From positions 1-64,000 of the forward strand of contig CAUFBM010000010.1 of assembly GCA_959023295.1 (NCBI GenBank): a stretch of 64,000 nucleotides of DNA, in the 5' to 3' direction. The translations under genes and the position numbers were made by a program. The DNA is from an uncultured Collinsella sp. (lineage in GTDB: Bacteria > Actinomycetota > Coriobacteriia > Coriobacteriales > Coriobacteriaceae). The notes beneath the pieces were generated by a model, which saw only the letters and a list, made by a program, of their open reading frames with translations, had not been told where the DNA came from and searched no databases. How positions within the stretch are numbered: position 1 is the stretch's first letter; the number at the start of each line of letters is the position of its first letter. This document shows, piece after piece, positions 7,080-15,939 of this stretch.

Positions 7080-9674
7080 TTACTTGTCGGCGGCTGCTTT
7101 CTTGGCAGTCGACTTCTTCGCGGTCGTCTTCTTGGCGGCAGTGGCTTTCTTAGCCGTCGTCTTCTTCGCAGTCGAGGTCTTCTTCGCCGCGCTCGCCTTG
7201 GTCGTGGTCTTGCGGCCGCGGGCGGGCTTCTTCTCCTTGGTCGGGCAGTCCATGTTCACGCAGATGCGCCACGGGCCGCGCGCGGTGTTGACCACCACGA
7301 TGGGAGCGCCGCACTCGGGACAGGTCTCGCCCGTCGCCTCGAGCTTGCCACGCGCCGGCAGCGGATAGCTCACGCCGCAGTCGTCATAGTTGGTGCAGCG
7401 GATAAAGCGCTTGCCGCTCTTCTCGCTCTTGTGTGCGATCAGGTCGCCATGGCGTCCTGCCTCGGCGCACACCTTGCACTCGCCCACCTTAAGGTCAGGC
7501 TCGTAGTTGGTGGGGCATGTGGGGTTCACGCAAATCTCGAAAGCCTTTTGGCGGAACGGCTGGCACTTAATGCGCGGCGCACCGCATTCGGGGCACACAG
7601 CAGCCTCGCCCTCGAGCGGGCTCACCTTGACGCCGCTCGGCACCGGATAGGTCACGTCGCAGTCGGGCCAGCCCATGCAGCCGATAAAGCTGCCGCGGGT
7701 CTTGGCGCTCGTCTTCATAACCAAGTCCTTGCCGCACTTGGGGCAGGCGCCCACGCGCGCATCGGCCGTGACGGCGTCGCTGATAGCATCGCCCAGTTCC
7801 TGCGTATGCTTGAGCAGCTCGTCGAGCACACCGGCCAGCAGCGCGCGCGAGTGCGTCACGACATGCTCTTCGGTGTCCTCGCCGCGCTCCACGCGGGTCA
7901 TATCGCCATCGAGCTCGCTGGTCATATCGGGGCTCGTGATGCGCGGGGCAAACTGCGACAGTGCATCGATGATGGCGATGCCCAGCTTGCTCGGCTCCAC
8001 GGGATCGTTTTTGAGATAGCGCACGGCGTACAGGCGCTCGATGATGCTCGCGCGCGTGGACTTGGTGCCCAGGCCGCGCTTTTCCATCTCCTGCACGAGC
8101 TTGCCCTGGCTGTAGCGTGCGGGCGGCTCGGTCTGCTTGGCCTCGAGCTTAATGTCGAACACGTCGACCGTATCGCCCTGCTCCAGCGGCGGCATCTGCT
8201 CGTCGCGCTTGAGTCCATACGGATACGCCTCGCGGAAACCCGGGGTCACGAGCACATCGCCCGAGGCCACGAACGGCTCACCATTGACGTCGAGCTCGAG
8301 CTTGGTGTTCTCGATGGTCGCGGGACCCATGAGCGTTGCCAGGAAGCGACGGGCGATGAGGTCGTAGAGCTTGCGCTGGCCACCGTCGAGCGCGGACGGA
8401 TCGCCCTCGCCCGTGGGATAGATAGGCGGGTGGTCGGTGGTTTCGACTTTGCCGCGCGTGGGCTTCATGGGGCCGGCGAGCACCTTTTTGCACACGGGCG
8501 CCAGCGCCGGGTTGATCTTTGCAAGGTCGCTCACCACGGCGCCCAGATCGAGCGTCGCAGGGTACACGGTATTATCGACACGCGGGTAGCTGATGAGGCC
8601 CGCCATGTAGAGGGACTCGGCGATGCGCATCGTACGCGCAGGCGAGATGCCCTCGGCCGCGGCGGCAGCCTGCAGCGAGGTGGTCGCAAACGGCGTGGGC
8701 GGCTGCTGCTTACGCGAGCGCTTGGTCACCGCGGCAACGGTCGCCGTCGTAGCGCCGTCAACGTGGCCGTACGCCGTCTCGGCAGCATCCTTGTCGGTAA
8801 AACGCGCCGTCTTGTGCGCGATCTTAAAGCGGTCGTCCTCGGCAGCGCCCTGCGCGGCGCCCATGCCACGGATCTGCCAATAGTCTTCGGGCACAAACGC
8901 CATGCGCTCGCGCTCGCGCTCGACCACCAGGGCGAGCGTCGGCGTCTGCACGCGGCCGGCGGAACGCACGTTGCCAAAGCCGCCAAACTTGGCGAGCGTC
9001 AGGTAGCGCGTGAGCACCGCGCCCCAAATGAGGTCGATGTGCTGACGGCTCTCGCCGGCGTCGGCCAAGTTCTGGTCGAGCGAGACGAGATTATCAAAGG
9101 CCTGCGTGATCTCGGCCTTGGTAAACGAAGAATACTGGGCGCGGGCGACCGGCAGGTCGGGCGCAACCTCGCGCACCTTGTTGAGGGCGTCCGAACCGAT
9201 CAGCTCGCCCTCGCGATCGAAGTCCGTGGCGATGATGACACTGTCGGACTTCTTAGCCAGGTTCTTGAGCGAGCGAATGAGTTCCTTCTCGGCCGGCAGT
9301 TTAATGACCGGTGCCCACGTGAGGTAGGGCAGGCTCTCGAGCTTCCAGCCCTTAATGGAGATACCGTCGGCAAGGAACGGCTTGCGCTTGGTGTCGTAGG
9401 GCGGACGGGCCAGGCCATCGGGTATGTCGGCCGGCAGCATCTCGCCGTCCTCGGTGACCGAATACCAGCCCAGCTTTTTATCGAACAGCACGCTGTCGCA
9501 AAAATCGGGCGCTAGGATGTGACCGGCAAGGCCGATGGTCACGCACTCCTCGCCCTTCCACTCAAAACGGTAGATGGCGGTGTTGTACACCTTGTCCTTT
9601 TTGGGCTTACCCGTGGTCAGCCGCTCGGCAATCTGACGCGCGGCGTCGTTTTTCTCGGCGATGATGAGCTTCAA
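7080..9674 (-). CDS. topA: Type IA DNA topoisomerase I, archaeal-type
   Basis: 864 residues. It relaxes negative supercoils through a 5'-phosphotyrosine intermediate. It begins MKLIIAEKNDAARQIAERL rather than the usual bacterial LVIVESPAKAKTI. The Toprim acidic motif ATDFDREGELIG is near residue 150. The active-site segment ISYPRVDNTVYP (Tyr about residue 361) resembles archaeal YPRTDNTVYP rather than bacterial YMRTDS. The C-terminal part (about 640-800) has several zinc-binding CPxCG...CxxxxC modules, followed by a lysine/alanine tail from ~residue 815 (repeated AKKTTAKK units) like histone H1 tails. The ATG at 9674 gives the full N-terminus. It lies downstream of hypB. Whether another, canonical topA exists elsewhere cannot be seen here. 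Confidence 0.9.
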   Translation of the reverse strand: MKLIIAEKNDAARQIAERLTTGKPKKDKVYNTAIYRFEWKGEECVTIGLAGHILAPDFCDSVLFDKKLGWYSVTEDGEMLPADIPDGLARPPYDTKRKPFLADGISIKGWKLESLPYLTWAPVIKLPAEKELIRSLKNLAKKSDSVIIATDFDREGELIGSDALNKVREVAPDLPVARAQYSSFTKAEITQAFDNLVSLDQNLADAGESRQHIDLIWGAVLTRYLTLAKFGGFGNVRSAGRVQTPTLALVVERERERMAFVPEDYWQIRGMGAAQGAAEDDRFKIAHKTARFTDKDAAETAYGHVDGATTATVAAVTKRSRKQQPPTPFATTSLQAAAAAEGISPARTMRIAESLYMAGLISYPRVDNTVYPATLDLGAVVSDLAKINPALAPVCKKVLAGPMKPTRGKVETTDHPPIYPTGEGDPSALDGGQRKLYDLIARRFLATLMGPATIENTKLELDVNGEPFVASGDVLVTPGFREAYPYGLKRDEQMPPLEQGDTVDVFDIKLEAKQTEPPARYSQGKLVQEMEKRGLGTKSTRASIIERLYAVRYLKNDPVEPSKLGIAIIDALSQFAPRITSPDMTSELDGDMTRVERGEDTEEHVVTHSRALLAGVLDELLKHTQELGDAISDAVTADARVGACPKCGKDLVMKTSAKTRGSFIGCMGWPDCDVTYPVPSGVKVSPLEGEAAVCPECGAPRIKCQPFRQKAFEICVNPTCPTNYEPDLKVGECKVCAEAGRHGDLIAHKSEKSGKRFIRCTNYDDCGVSYPLPARGKLEATGETCPECGAPIVVVNTARGPWRICVNMDCPTKEKKPARGRKTTTKASAAKKTSTAKKTTAKKATAAKKTTAKKSTAKKAAADK

Positions 9675-9728
9675 AAGAGGCTCCTATCTCGTATCTCTGC
9701 GGCTACGCCCGCCCGTATGGCGGCCGAC

Positions 9729-10412
9729 TTACGCCCTTGCTTGCTCAATCTGCCCGATGAGCCAATCGCACCAGGCATCCATGCCCTCGCCCTTGCGCGC
9801 GCTCACGGCAAACCGCGGCGCCTGCGGATTGAGGTCATCGAGTGTCTTAGTATACCTATCCATGTCAAAATCGAAAGCCGGGGCCACATCGACCTTGTTG
9901 AGCAGCTGTGCGCCGGCGTGCTGGAAGATGCCCGGGTACTTGATGGGCTTGTCGTCGCCCTCGGGCACCGAGAGGATCATGATAGACAGGTTCTCGCCCA
10001 GGTCAAAGTCGACTGGGCAGACCAGGTTGCCCACGTTTTCGATAAAGATGACGTCGATGTTTTCCAGACCCACAGCCTGGTCGAAGGCGTCAACGGCCTC
10101 CATGATCATGTTGCCCTCGAGGTGGCACAGGCCGCCCGTGTTGATTTGGATGGCGGGCATGCCGGCTTCCTTCATGGTGATGGCGTCGACGTCCGAGGCG
10201 ATATCGCCCTCGATGACGGCGCAGCGCAAGCCGGCCTTGTCGCGCAGGCGCTCGTTGGTGCCCAGAATCGTAGTGGTCTTGCCCGAGCCAGGGCTCGACA
10301 GCACATTGATCACATAGGTGCCTGTCTCATTAAATCGCTGACGCAGCTGATCTGCCAGGCGCTCGTTGCGCGACAGGATCGGCGACGCGATATCAATCGT
10401 TTTCTCGGCCAT
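9729..10412 (-). CDS. hypB: Hydrogenase/urease nickel incorporation GTPase HypB
   Basis: 227 residues. It is a GTPase that works with HypA to insert nickel into [NiFe]-hydrogenase. Motifs: P-loop NVLSSPGSGKTTTIL at ~residues 36-50, the family signature TGGLCHLEGNM near residue 112, IENVGNLVCPVDFDLGE near residue 145 and NKVD for guanine recognition. It lacks the N-terminal His-rich or CxxCGC nickel-storage region of some HypB proteins. It follows hypA with a 55-base gap and precedes topA. No hydrogenase structural genes or hypCDEF are in the window. Confidence 0.94.
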   Translation of the reverse strand: MAEKTIDIASPILSRNERLADQLRQRFNETGTYVINVLSSPGSGKTTTILGTNERLRDKAGLRCAVIEGDIASDVDAITMKEAGMPAIQINTGGLCHLEGNMIMEAVDAFDQAVGLENIDVIFIENVGNLVCPVDFDLGENLSIMILSVPEGDDKPIKYPGIFQHAGAQLLNKVDVAPAFDFDMDRYTKTLDDLNPQAPRFAVSARKGEGMDAWCDWLIGQIEQARA

Positions 10413-10467
10413 ACTTAGCGCTCCTTACTTTAGCCCCTTTGTACCCTGTCCCCAGGTGGCTGGCGGG

Positions 10468-10824
10468 TTAATCGTCGGGGGTCTCGATTTCGATACTGGC
10501 GATGTCGAGCTCGCGGCCGTGCAGCAGACGCACGTTGGCGCCGCCACACTGGGGACAGCGGCAATGGAAGCGGTCGTGCTCAAAGACCTCGCCGCAGTCC
10601 AGGCACTCGCTTTGTGGATGGACTTCCTCCACAGCAAGCTCGCAGCCGCGCGTGAGCGGGTCCTCGTCGCGAAACGTCTCCCAGGCAAAGCCGAGCGCCT
10701 CGCGCACGACCTCGGTCATATCCCCGATACGCAGCGTCACCAAAACGGCGCGCGAGGCCCCCGCCCCACGCGCCGCGCGAATCACTGTATCGAGTATGCC
10801 GTTGACAATGCCAACCTCGTGCAT
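10468..10824 (-). CDS. hypA: Hydrogenase maturation nickel metallochaperone HypA
   Basis: 118 residues. It starts MHEVGIVNGIL, equivalent to the invariant MHE Ni-binding N-terminus. A zinc module follows: CLDCGEVFEHDRFHCRCPQCGG at about residues 74-95 (the CxxC...CxxC pattern). It delivers Ni2+ to hydrogenase with HypB, encoded 55 bases downstream. It lies 6 bases from the tatC stop codon and is probably in one transcript tatA-tatC-hypA-hypB. The C-terminal ELDIASIEIE strand matches the family. Confidence 0.93.
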   Translation of the reverse strand: MHEVGIVNGILDTVIRAARGAGASRAVLVTLRIGDMTEVVREALGFAWETFRDEDPLTRGCELAVEEVHPQSECLDCGEVFEHDRFHCRCPQCGGANVRLLHGRELDIASIEIETPDD

Positions 10825-10830
10825 ACCGAT

Positions 10831-11625
10831 TTACTCCTCGTCGTCCTCTTCGTCGTCCGAAAACAGGTCCAGACGGCTCACAAACAAGCCCTCCTTGCCC
10901 TCGCGCGCGGTAATGACCACACGGGCGATGGCGAGCGAGATCTCGTAGAGCGAAAGCAGGGCACCGTACATAAGGCCCAGCGTGACGGGCGAGCCGTCGG
11001 GCGTGATCACGGCCGAGCCCACAAGCAGGCCAACGTATACATAACGCCAGGCACTGCGGAAAGCAGCGTAGGACACGATGTGGAAGACGGACAGGTAGAA
11101 GATGATGAGCGGCAGCTCAAACGCCACACCAAAGCCGATCATAAAGAGCAGCTCCATGTTGACGTAGTTCTCCAGATCGGGCAGCGCCGTGGCGACGGCC
11201 GAGGTCTCGCCGATGAGCCACTCAAAGCCCGCAGGGATGATGATGAAGTAGCAGAAGATTGCGCCCAGGAAGAACAGCACCGTCGAGGCGAGCACCGTGG
11301 GCACAACCCATTTGCGCTCGTTGGGGCGAAGCGCCGGCAGGAAAAATGCCAGAATCTGCCAGATGATCATGGGCGTGCACATGACCACGGCCATCTTGAT
11401 GGCCAGCGAGAAGCGCAGTCCAAAGCCGCCGAGCGTGGTGGTGATGTAGAACTTACCGTCCGGCACAAAGGAGCGGATGGGGTCTTCCAGGATGTCGAGC
11501 ACCACGGGCGTGGCGAAATACAGCACGATGGCGGCGGCAAACACCGACACGACCACGATGGTCAGGCGGCGACGGAGCTCGCCCAGGTGATCGAAGAGCG
11601 GCATGCGCGCAGGTCCGATAGGCAT
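10831..11625 (-). CDS. tatC: Twin-arginine translocase subunit TatC
   Basis: 264 residues, six predicted membrane helices. It recognises twin-arginine signal peptides at the cytoplasmic membrane. The N-terminal MPLFDHLGELRRRL is the conserved TatC signature; later FFLPALRPNERKW, FELPLI and ITPDGSP also match. The ATG at 11625 overlaps the stop codon of the tatA/B gene (TAATG) with GGAGG 9 bases upstream; an alternative ATG lies 7 codons in. The C-terminus is acidic (DLFSDDEEDDEE), cytoplasmic. Confidence 0.95.
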   Translation of the reverse strand: MPIGPARMPLFDHLGELRRRLTIVVVSVFAAAIVLYFATPVVLDILEDPIRSFVPDGKFYITTTLGGFGLRFSLAIKMAVVMCTPMIIWQILAFFLPALRPNERKWVVPTVLASTVLFFLGAIFCYFIIIPAGFEWLIGETSAVATALPDLENYVNMELLFMIGFGVAFELPLIIFYLSVFHIVSYAAFRSAWRYVYVGLLVGSAVITPDGSPVTLGLMYGALLSLYEISLAIARVVITAREGKEGLFVSRLDLFSDDEEDDEE

Positions 11626-12197
11626 TACTCATCGCCTCCCTTCGGGGCGTCGGCGGCAGCGGCGTCGTCCTCGGCCTCGAGCTCGCGAGCGAGCTGGTCG
11701 ACGACGGCCTTGCGCTTGCGAGGGCGACGGGCGTAGAGGTCAGCCGTCGTGGGCTCTGCCGGCTCGGGCTCGGGCTCCGGCTCTGCAGCAGATTCGGGCT
11801 CGACGGCGGCAGCAGGCTCTGTACCCTCGGCCTCATCAACAGCGCCTTCGCCCTCAGCAGCACCCTCGCTTGCGGCCTTCTCGGCAGCAAGACGGGCGCG
11901 ACGCTCGGCAAAGGTCTCCTTCTTGGCGGGCGCTGCCGTCTCGGCGGCATCCTCGTCCGCATCGGAATCGTCGTCGGTCGCAGCGGCCTTCTTGGGCTTG
12001 ACCGGGGCCGACGCGGCCTCGCTCACCGGATCGATAATCTCGGACTGAACAACGGCCGTCATCTTTTCCTGCGTCTCGCGGAACTGACGGATGGCACGGC
12101 CGATCGTGCGGCCCATCTGCGGGAGCTTATCCGGGCCAAACAGCAAAAAGCCGAAGACCACGATGATCGCGAGCTCACCCTCTCCAATACCAAACAC
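11625..12197 (-). CDS. tatA: Sec-independent translocase TatA/TatB-type protein
   Basis: 190 residues. I chose GTG at 12197, with GGAGG 5 bases upstream, because the product then starts (M)FGIGEGELAIIVVFGFLLFGPDKLPQMGR, the standard Tat hairpin: one membrane helix, FGP hinge, amphipathic helix with RTIGRAIRQFRE. The remainder is a long Ala/Glu/Pro-rich tail ending in a basic segment (RRPRKRKAVVDQ). The length favours TatB over TatA, but Gram-positive TatA proteins can also be long; only one such gene is present here. It is translationally coupled to tatC. Confidence 0.88.
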   Translation of the reverse strand: MFGIGEGELAIIVVFGFLLFGPDKLPQMGRTIGRAIRQFRETQEKMTAVVQSEIIDPVSEAASAPVKPKKAAATDDDSDADEDAAETAAPAKKETFAERRARLAAEKAASEGAAEGEGAVDEAEGTEPAAAVEPESAAEPEPEPEPAEPTTADLYARRPRKRKAVVDQLARELEAEDDAAAADAPKGGDE

Positions 12198-12350
12198 ACA
12201 TACCTCCAAGGCTCGATGTGAGTCGAGCCCGCACCGCGCCATTCGGCCGGAACTCGTCTATTCATTCGGTCAAGTATAGCGCCCGGACGCCAAAACGTCC
12301 GAGCGCATCACAAACATATGCCAAACGGCACGCCCTTTTGGGGGCAAAGA

Positions 12351-12665
12351 TTATGCAGCGGTGATCGAAATCTCCTGGTCGACGCCCAACAGCTGAACCA
12401 CGCGCATCACCGGGGGCTGCACGTTGACGCAGCTAAAACGCTTACCATGATCAGCTGCGTGGTGTGCGGCGCCCACAAGCACGCCAATGCCCGTCGAATC
12501 GATGTAGCTCACCTGGGCAAAATCGAGCTCAACGGCCTCAGTGGGCTGCTCGAGCGCCAGGTCGATGGCATTGCGCAGACTATCGGCGTTAGAGATATCA
12601 ATCTCGCCGGTTACCTTAATGGTGTAGAGCTCTGGCGTGGGGTTAGTGGAAATACCCAAATCCAT
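12351..12665 (-). CDS. STAS-domain anti-sigma factor antagonist
   Basis: 104 residues covering one STAS domain. The phosphorylatable serine lies in YIDSTGIGVLVGA (about residues 54-66), the SpoIIAA/RsbV signature. In that family the unphosphorylated form binds an anti-sigma kinase and frees an alternative sigma factor. No partner kinase or sigma factor is adjacent. It lies between the aminotransferase gene (12717) and the tat operon, all on the minus strand. A TATACT-like -10 for the tat genes overlaps a hairpin just downstream (12273-12310). Confidence 0.88.
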   Translation of the reverse strand: MDLGISTNPTPELYTIKVTGEIDISNADSLRNAIDLALEQPTEAVELDFAQVSYIDSTGIGVLVGAAHHAADHGKRFSCVNVQPPVMRVVQLLGVDQEISITAA

Positions 12666-12716
12666 AAATACGCTCCTTTACGTATCGAAAGTGCGGACAG
12701 TACGGGAAGCCGCGCG

Positions 12717-14021
12717 TTAGGCGCGCTCGGCGCGCGCAAGCTCGGCAGCGACGAGCTTCACAGCCAGCACCAGCACATCGAGCGCGGCCTCCAGGTCCTC
12801 GACCGTGGGATAGCTCGGCGCGATGCGGATGTTGGTGTCGCGCGGGTCCTTGCCATAGGGCCAGGTAGCACCGGCCGGCGTGAGCTTGACGCCCAGGTCG
12901 GCGCAAAGCGCGGCGACCTTCTGGGCCGAGCCCTCGGGGCCATCGAAGCTTACAAAGTAGCCGCCGCGGGGGTGCGTCCAGGTGGCGCAGCCCGTATCGC
13001 CCAGGCCATCGGTGAGCTTGCGCTCAACGGCCTCAAAGCGCGGGCGCAAGAACTCGGCATGCTTTTTCATATGCTCCTTGACCGCCTCGATGGTGGGAAG
13101 GAAACGCACGTGACGCAGCTGGTTGAGCTTGTCGGCGCTGATAAGGCCCGCCTTCAGGCGCTTGGAGAACTCGGCGATGACCGCGGGGCTCGCACCGATG
13201 AAGCCGATACCGGCGCCCGGGAAGGTGATCTTGGACGTCGAGGCAAATGCCACCACGCGGTCCTCGGTGCCCGCCGCGCGGGCAAGATCGAAGATGTTGG
13301 CAAGCTCGTCGGTCTCGTCGTACAGGTCGTGCACGCAGTAGGCGTTGTCCCAGAAGATGCGGAAATCGGACGCGGCCGTGGGCATCTCGACCAGGCGGCG
13401 CACGGTGTCCTCGCTAAAGGTGATGCCCGTGGGGTTGGAATACTTGGGCACACACCAGATACCCTTGATGGAATCGTCGGCGGCAACGAGGCGCTCGATC
13501 TCGTCCATGTCGGGGCCGTTGTCGGTCATCGCGACGGGGACATTCTCGATACCCAGGTCGGCGGTGATGCCAAAATGACGGTCGTAACCGGGAACCGGGC
13601 ACAGGAACTTGACCTTCTTGCCGTCATGCGCGGCCTCGTAAGCCTCCCAGGGCTCGCTGCCGCACGAGCCGCAGCGCCAGAACATGCCGGCGATATCGTG
13701 CTCGATCAGCAGGCTCGACGAACCCAGTACGAGCGTCTGCTCGGCGGGGCAACCCAGGAACTCCCCTGCCAGCTTGCGTGCCGAGGGAATGCCCTCAAAG
13801 CAGCCGTAGTTGGAGCAGTCGACGTTGCCGTCGTGCAGATCGGCATCGGCATTGAGGATATCGAGCATGGGTCGAGAGATGTCCACCTGGGAGGGCGACG
13901 GCTTGCCGCGGGCCATGTCGAGCGCCAGGCCCTTGGCCTTGACCTCGGCGACCTCGGCTTTGAGCGCCTCGATGGCGGCATCGAGTTCGGTGGTTTCCAT
14001 CTTCTGGTAGATCGTCTGCAT
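12717..14021 (-). CDS. Type Ic aspartate-aminotransferase family protein
   Basis: 434 residues, PLP-dependent. Distinctive segments: LALDMARGKPSPSQVDIS near residue 35, SNYGCFEGIPSARKL, CPVPGYDRHF, KYSNPTGITF, DNAYCVHDLY and the Schiff-base lysine in FASTSKITFPGAGIGF at about residue 252. The C-terminal part has NIRIAPSYP. These fit the Asp_aminotransf (PF12897) group, which moves amino groups between aspartate/glutamate and 2-oxo acids. It appears monocistronic, with ATG at 14021. The exact substrate is not determinable from sequence alone. Confidence 0.87.
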   Translation of the reverse strand: MQTIYQKMETTELDAAIEALKAEVAEVKAKGLALDMARGKPSPSQVDISRPMLDILNADADLHDGNVDCSNYGCFEGIPSARKLAGEFLGCPAEQTLVLGSSSLLIEHDIAGMFWRCGSCGSEPWEAYEAAHDGKKVKFLCPVPGYDRHFGITADLGIENVPVAMTDNGPDMDEIERLVAADDSIKGIWCVPKYSNPTGITFSEDTVRRLVEMPTAASDFRIFWDNAYCVHDLYDETDELANIFDLARAAGTEDRVVAFASTSKITFPGAGIGFIGASPAVIAEFSKRLKAGLISADKLNQLRHVRFLPTIEAVKEHMKKHAEFLRPRFEAVERKLTDGLGDTGCATWTHPRGGYFVSFDGPEGSAQKVAALCADLGVKLTPAGATWPYGKDPRDTNIRIAPSYPTVEDLEAALDVLVLAVKLVAAELARAERA

Positions 14022-14170
14022 GGGTGCGACCTTTCGCGAAGCGGGACGTTGCAGTTCGTCTAAGTATAGACCGCCACCGCCGCAAGGGTATGAAGCCGTG
14101 ATAGATTAAGTCCATCGCAATAAATTACGAAACGCCGCGCATGCCGGCGTGGGGCGCCCAAGGAGGCACT

Positions 14171-14425
14171 ATGGAGTACGGATCGTTCCAGGCCGAGGAA
14201 TTCGGCGACCTGCAGCGCCTGGTCGACGGACTGTTTTACGACCGCCACGCCATCGACCGCCTGGATCTCATCGTGCAGGCCGAGATCTTGGACCTGACAC
14301 CCGACCTTATGGAAATCGTGAACCTTTTGCCGCCCGGCTACTACGACCGCCAATCGCTTTGCGACCAGCTCAACTCCGCCTTGGCCGCCCACGGCTGGGG
14401 CGCCGTCTACGGCACCGTGGAATAA
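14171..14425 (+). CDS. Small conserved-type protein, unknown function
   Basis: 84 residues. The ATG at 14171 has an excellent AAGGAGG 6 bases upstream; the open frame extends further 5' but has no ribosome site. The acidic product starts MEYGSFQAEEFGDLQRLVDG and contains DLTPDLMEIVNLLPPGYYDRQSL; it has no cysteines, signal peptide or membrane helix. It stands divergent from the aminotransferase and ends in a strong terminator. I do not recognise a family. Confidence 0.75.
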   Translation: MEYGSFQAEEFGDLQRLVDGLFYDRHAIDRLDLIVQAEILDLTPDLMEIVNLLPPGYYDRQSLCDQLNSALAAHGWGAVYGTVE

Positions 14426-14428
14426 ACC

Positions 14429-14457
14429 TAGTCATTTAAGAACCTCCCCAATGACTA
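14429..14457. repeat. 29-bp TAGTCATT hairpin element
   Basis: TAGTCATT-N13-AATGACTA. It repeats with minor changes at 40257-40285. In the opposite orientation the core reads GGGGAGGTTCTTAAA, related to the GGGACGTTCCTAA core of the CCGGCAG elements. Confidence 0.75.
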
Positions 14458-14494
14458 AAACGCCGCCTGTGATGGTGTTCACAGGCGGCGTTTT
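14457..14494. terminator. Bidirectional terminator between the 14171 gene and nhaA
   Basis: A 12-bp perfect stem (CGCCGCCTGTGA and complement, 14461-14472 and 14479-14490) with A4 before and T4 after, serving converging transcripts. Confidence 0.88.
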
Positions 14495-14511
14495 CAAACT
14501 TGTATGTGCCC

Positions 14512-15870
14512 TTACTCATCCTTGGGCGCGGGGTGTTTGCAGACCACGCTCATGTAGATCATGCCGAGCACCGCAGCGGTAACGGATCCGGCAAGAATGG
14601 CGGCCTTGGCAGCCAGGACCTCAAACTGGGCCGTCGGGAAAGCAAGGCCGCTGATGAGGATCGACATGGTAAAGCCAATACCGCCCAGAATGCCCACACC
14701 GGCAATCATATGCCAGTTAACGTTGCGCGGCAGCTCGGAAATCTTGAGCTTAACCAAGGCAAACGTCATGCCAAAGATTCCGATCGGTTTACCCAGCAGC
14801 ATGCCGAAGTATACGCCGAGCGTCACCGGGTCGGTGAGCAGCGTGCTCATGTCCACGCCCACCAGGCGAACCTGTGCGTTCACGAACGCAAAGATCGGCA
14901 GAATCACAAAGTTGACCGGCGTGGAGATCAGGCGCTCCATGCGGATGAGCGGCGGGGTCACGCGGTGCATGACCCGCTCGACCTTGGTGGTCGAGACAGT
15001 AAAGTCGTGTTGGCCCAGGATGTGTGCCTCGTCGTCGTAGCGGTCGTCGAGCAGTGGCAGGCACTCTCCCAGCCAATCGGTAAGGCTATCGAGCTTGACG
15101 CCGCACTTGGCCGGGATGGTAAAGGCCAAGATGACGCCAGCAAGCGTGGCATGTACGCCGCTCTTGAACATACAGAACCACAACAGCAGACCCAGTACCG
15201 AGTACGGGGCAAGACGGTAATGCTGCGTCTTGTTGAGCCACACGAGCGCACAGGTCACAAGCGCGGCGGCGCCCAACCAAAACGGATTGGGGCTCTGACC
15301 GTAGAAGATGGCGATGGCGGCGATGGAGATAAGGTCGTCGGCAATGGCGAGCGTCGAGAAGAACACGCGCACGCCATTGGGCACGCGATTGCCTAAAAGC
15401 GACAGCACGCCCAGTGCGAAGGCAATATCGGTTGCCATGGGGATGGCCCAACCGCTGCGGGCGCCGGCATGGTTAAAGATCAGGTAGATGCAGGCGGGAA
15501 CGACGACGCCGCCCACGGCCGCCAGCATGGGAAGCATGGCCTGACGCGGGTTCTTGAGCTCGCCAACTGTCATCTCGTACTTGAGCTCAATGCCCACGAG
15601 CAAAAAGAAGATCGCCATGAGGAAGTCGTTGACGAAAAGCTCAACGGTGAGACCGGCCGTAAGGTTGCCCAGCCCCACATACAGCGGGGTCTCCAAAAAG
15701 TGATGGATGGTCTCGTAAGCATCGGTGTTGGCGCAGATAACGGCGGCGATAGCGGCAATCACCATGACGGCGGCGGAAATCGTGCCGTTCTCGGCGATGC
15801 GTTCCCAAATGTCGTGGCGTTCAAAGCGCTTGCGCTCACGAACGTTGAACAGCTGCTCAGTTGCTGCCAT
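14512..15870 (-). CDS. nhaA: Na+/H+ antiporter NhaA
   Basis: 452 residues, about 12 membrane helices. It exchanges internal Na+ (or Li+) for external H+. The signatures PMATDIAFALGVLSLLG (about residue 145) and LAIADDLISI (~residue 173, the paired Asp ion site) are intact. A cytoplasmic loop near residues 255-305 carries an unusually long hydrophilic insert before RMERLISTPVNFVILP. The ATG at 15870 has AAAGGAG 7-8 bases upstream. The 200-base leader has an intrinsic terminator-like structure followed by a small hairpin at the Shine-Dalgarno, suggesting attenuation. Confidence 0.94.
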   Translation of the reverse strand: MAATEQLFNVRERKRFERHDIWERIAENGTISAAVMVIAAIAAVICANTDAYETIHHFLETPLYVGLGNLTAGLTVELFVNDFLMAIFFLLVGIELKYEMTVGELKNPRQAMLPMLAAVGGVVVPACIYLIFNHAGARSGWAIPMATDIAFALGVLSLLGNRVPNGVRVFFSTLAIADDLISIAAIAIFYGQSPNPFWLGAAALVTCALVWLNKTQHYRLAPYSVLGLLLWFCMFKSGVHATLAGVILAFTIPAKCGVKLDSLTDWLGECLPLLDDRYDDEAHILGQHDFTVSTTKVERVMHRVTPPLIRMERLISTPVNFVILPIFAFVNAQVRLVGVDMSTLLTDPVTLGVYFGMLLGKPIGIFGMTFALVKLKISELPRNVNWHMIAGVGILGGIGFTMSILISGLAFPTAQFEVLAAKAAILAGSVTAAVLGMIYMSVVCKHPAPKDE

Positions 15871-15885
15871 GGGCGGCTCCTTTCA

Positions 15886-15939
15886 CGGGATGGCTCCCGT
15901 CTTAAAAAAGCACGGCCCGCCCAGGTGGCGGCGCCGCGC
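15886..15939 (-). promoter_or_regulatory. Candidate attenuator in the nhaA leader
   Basis: On the minus strand a GC-rich stem (15939-15927 with 15922-15910, about 12 bp and one bulge) ends in T6 (15909-15904), a textbook intrinsic terminator only 34 bases before the nhaA start codon. A second hairpin CGGGA-gcca-TCCCG (15898-15886) follows, just before the AAAGGAG. Since the upstream gene ppaC has its own terminator at 16079-16118, this one probably acts inside the nhaA leader. Confidence 0.55.

Noticed and set aside
6999..9515. 838-codon open frame on the plus strand opposite topA
   Set aside because: It is the antisense shadow of topA, which has all type IA topoisomerase motifs. High G+C third positions keep the opposite frame open.
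12318..14063. 581-codon plus-strand frame
   Set aside because: Antisense of the STAS and aminotransferase genes; no recognisable protein features.
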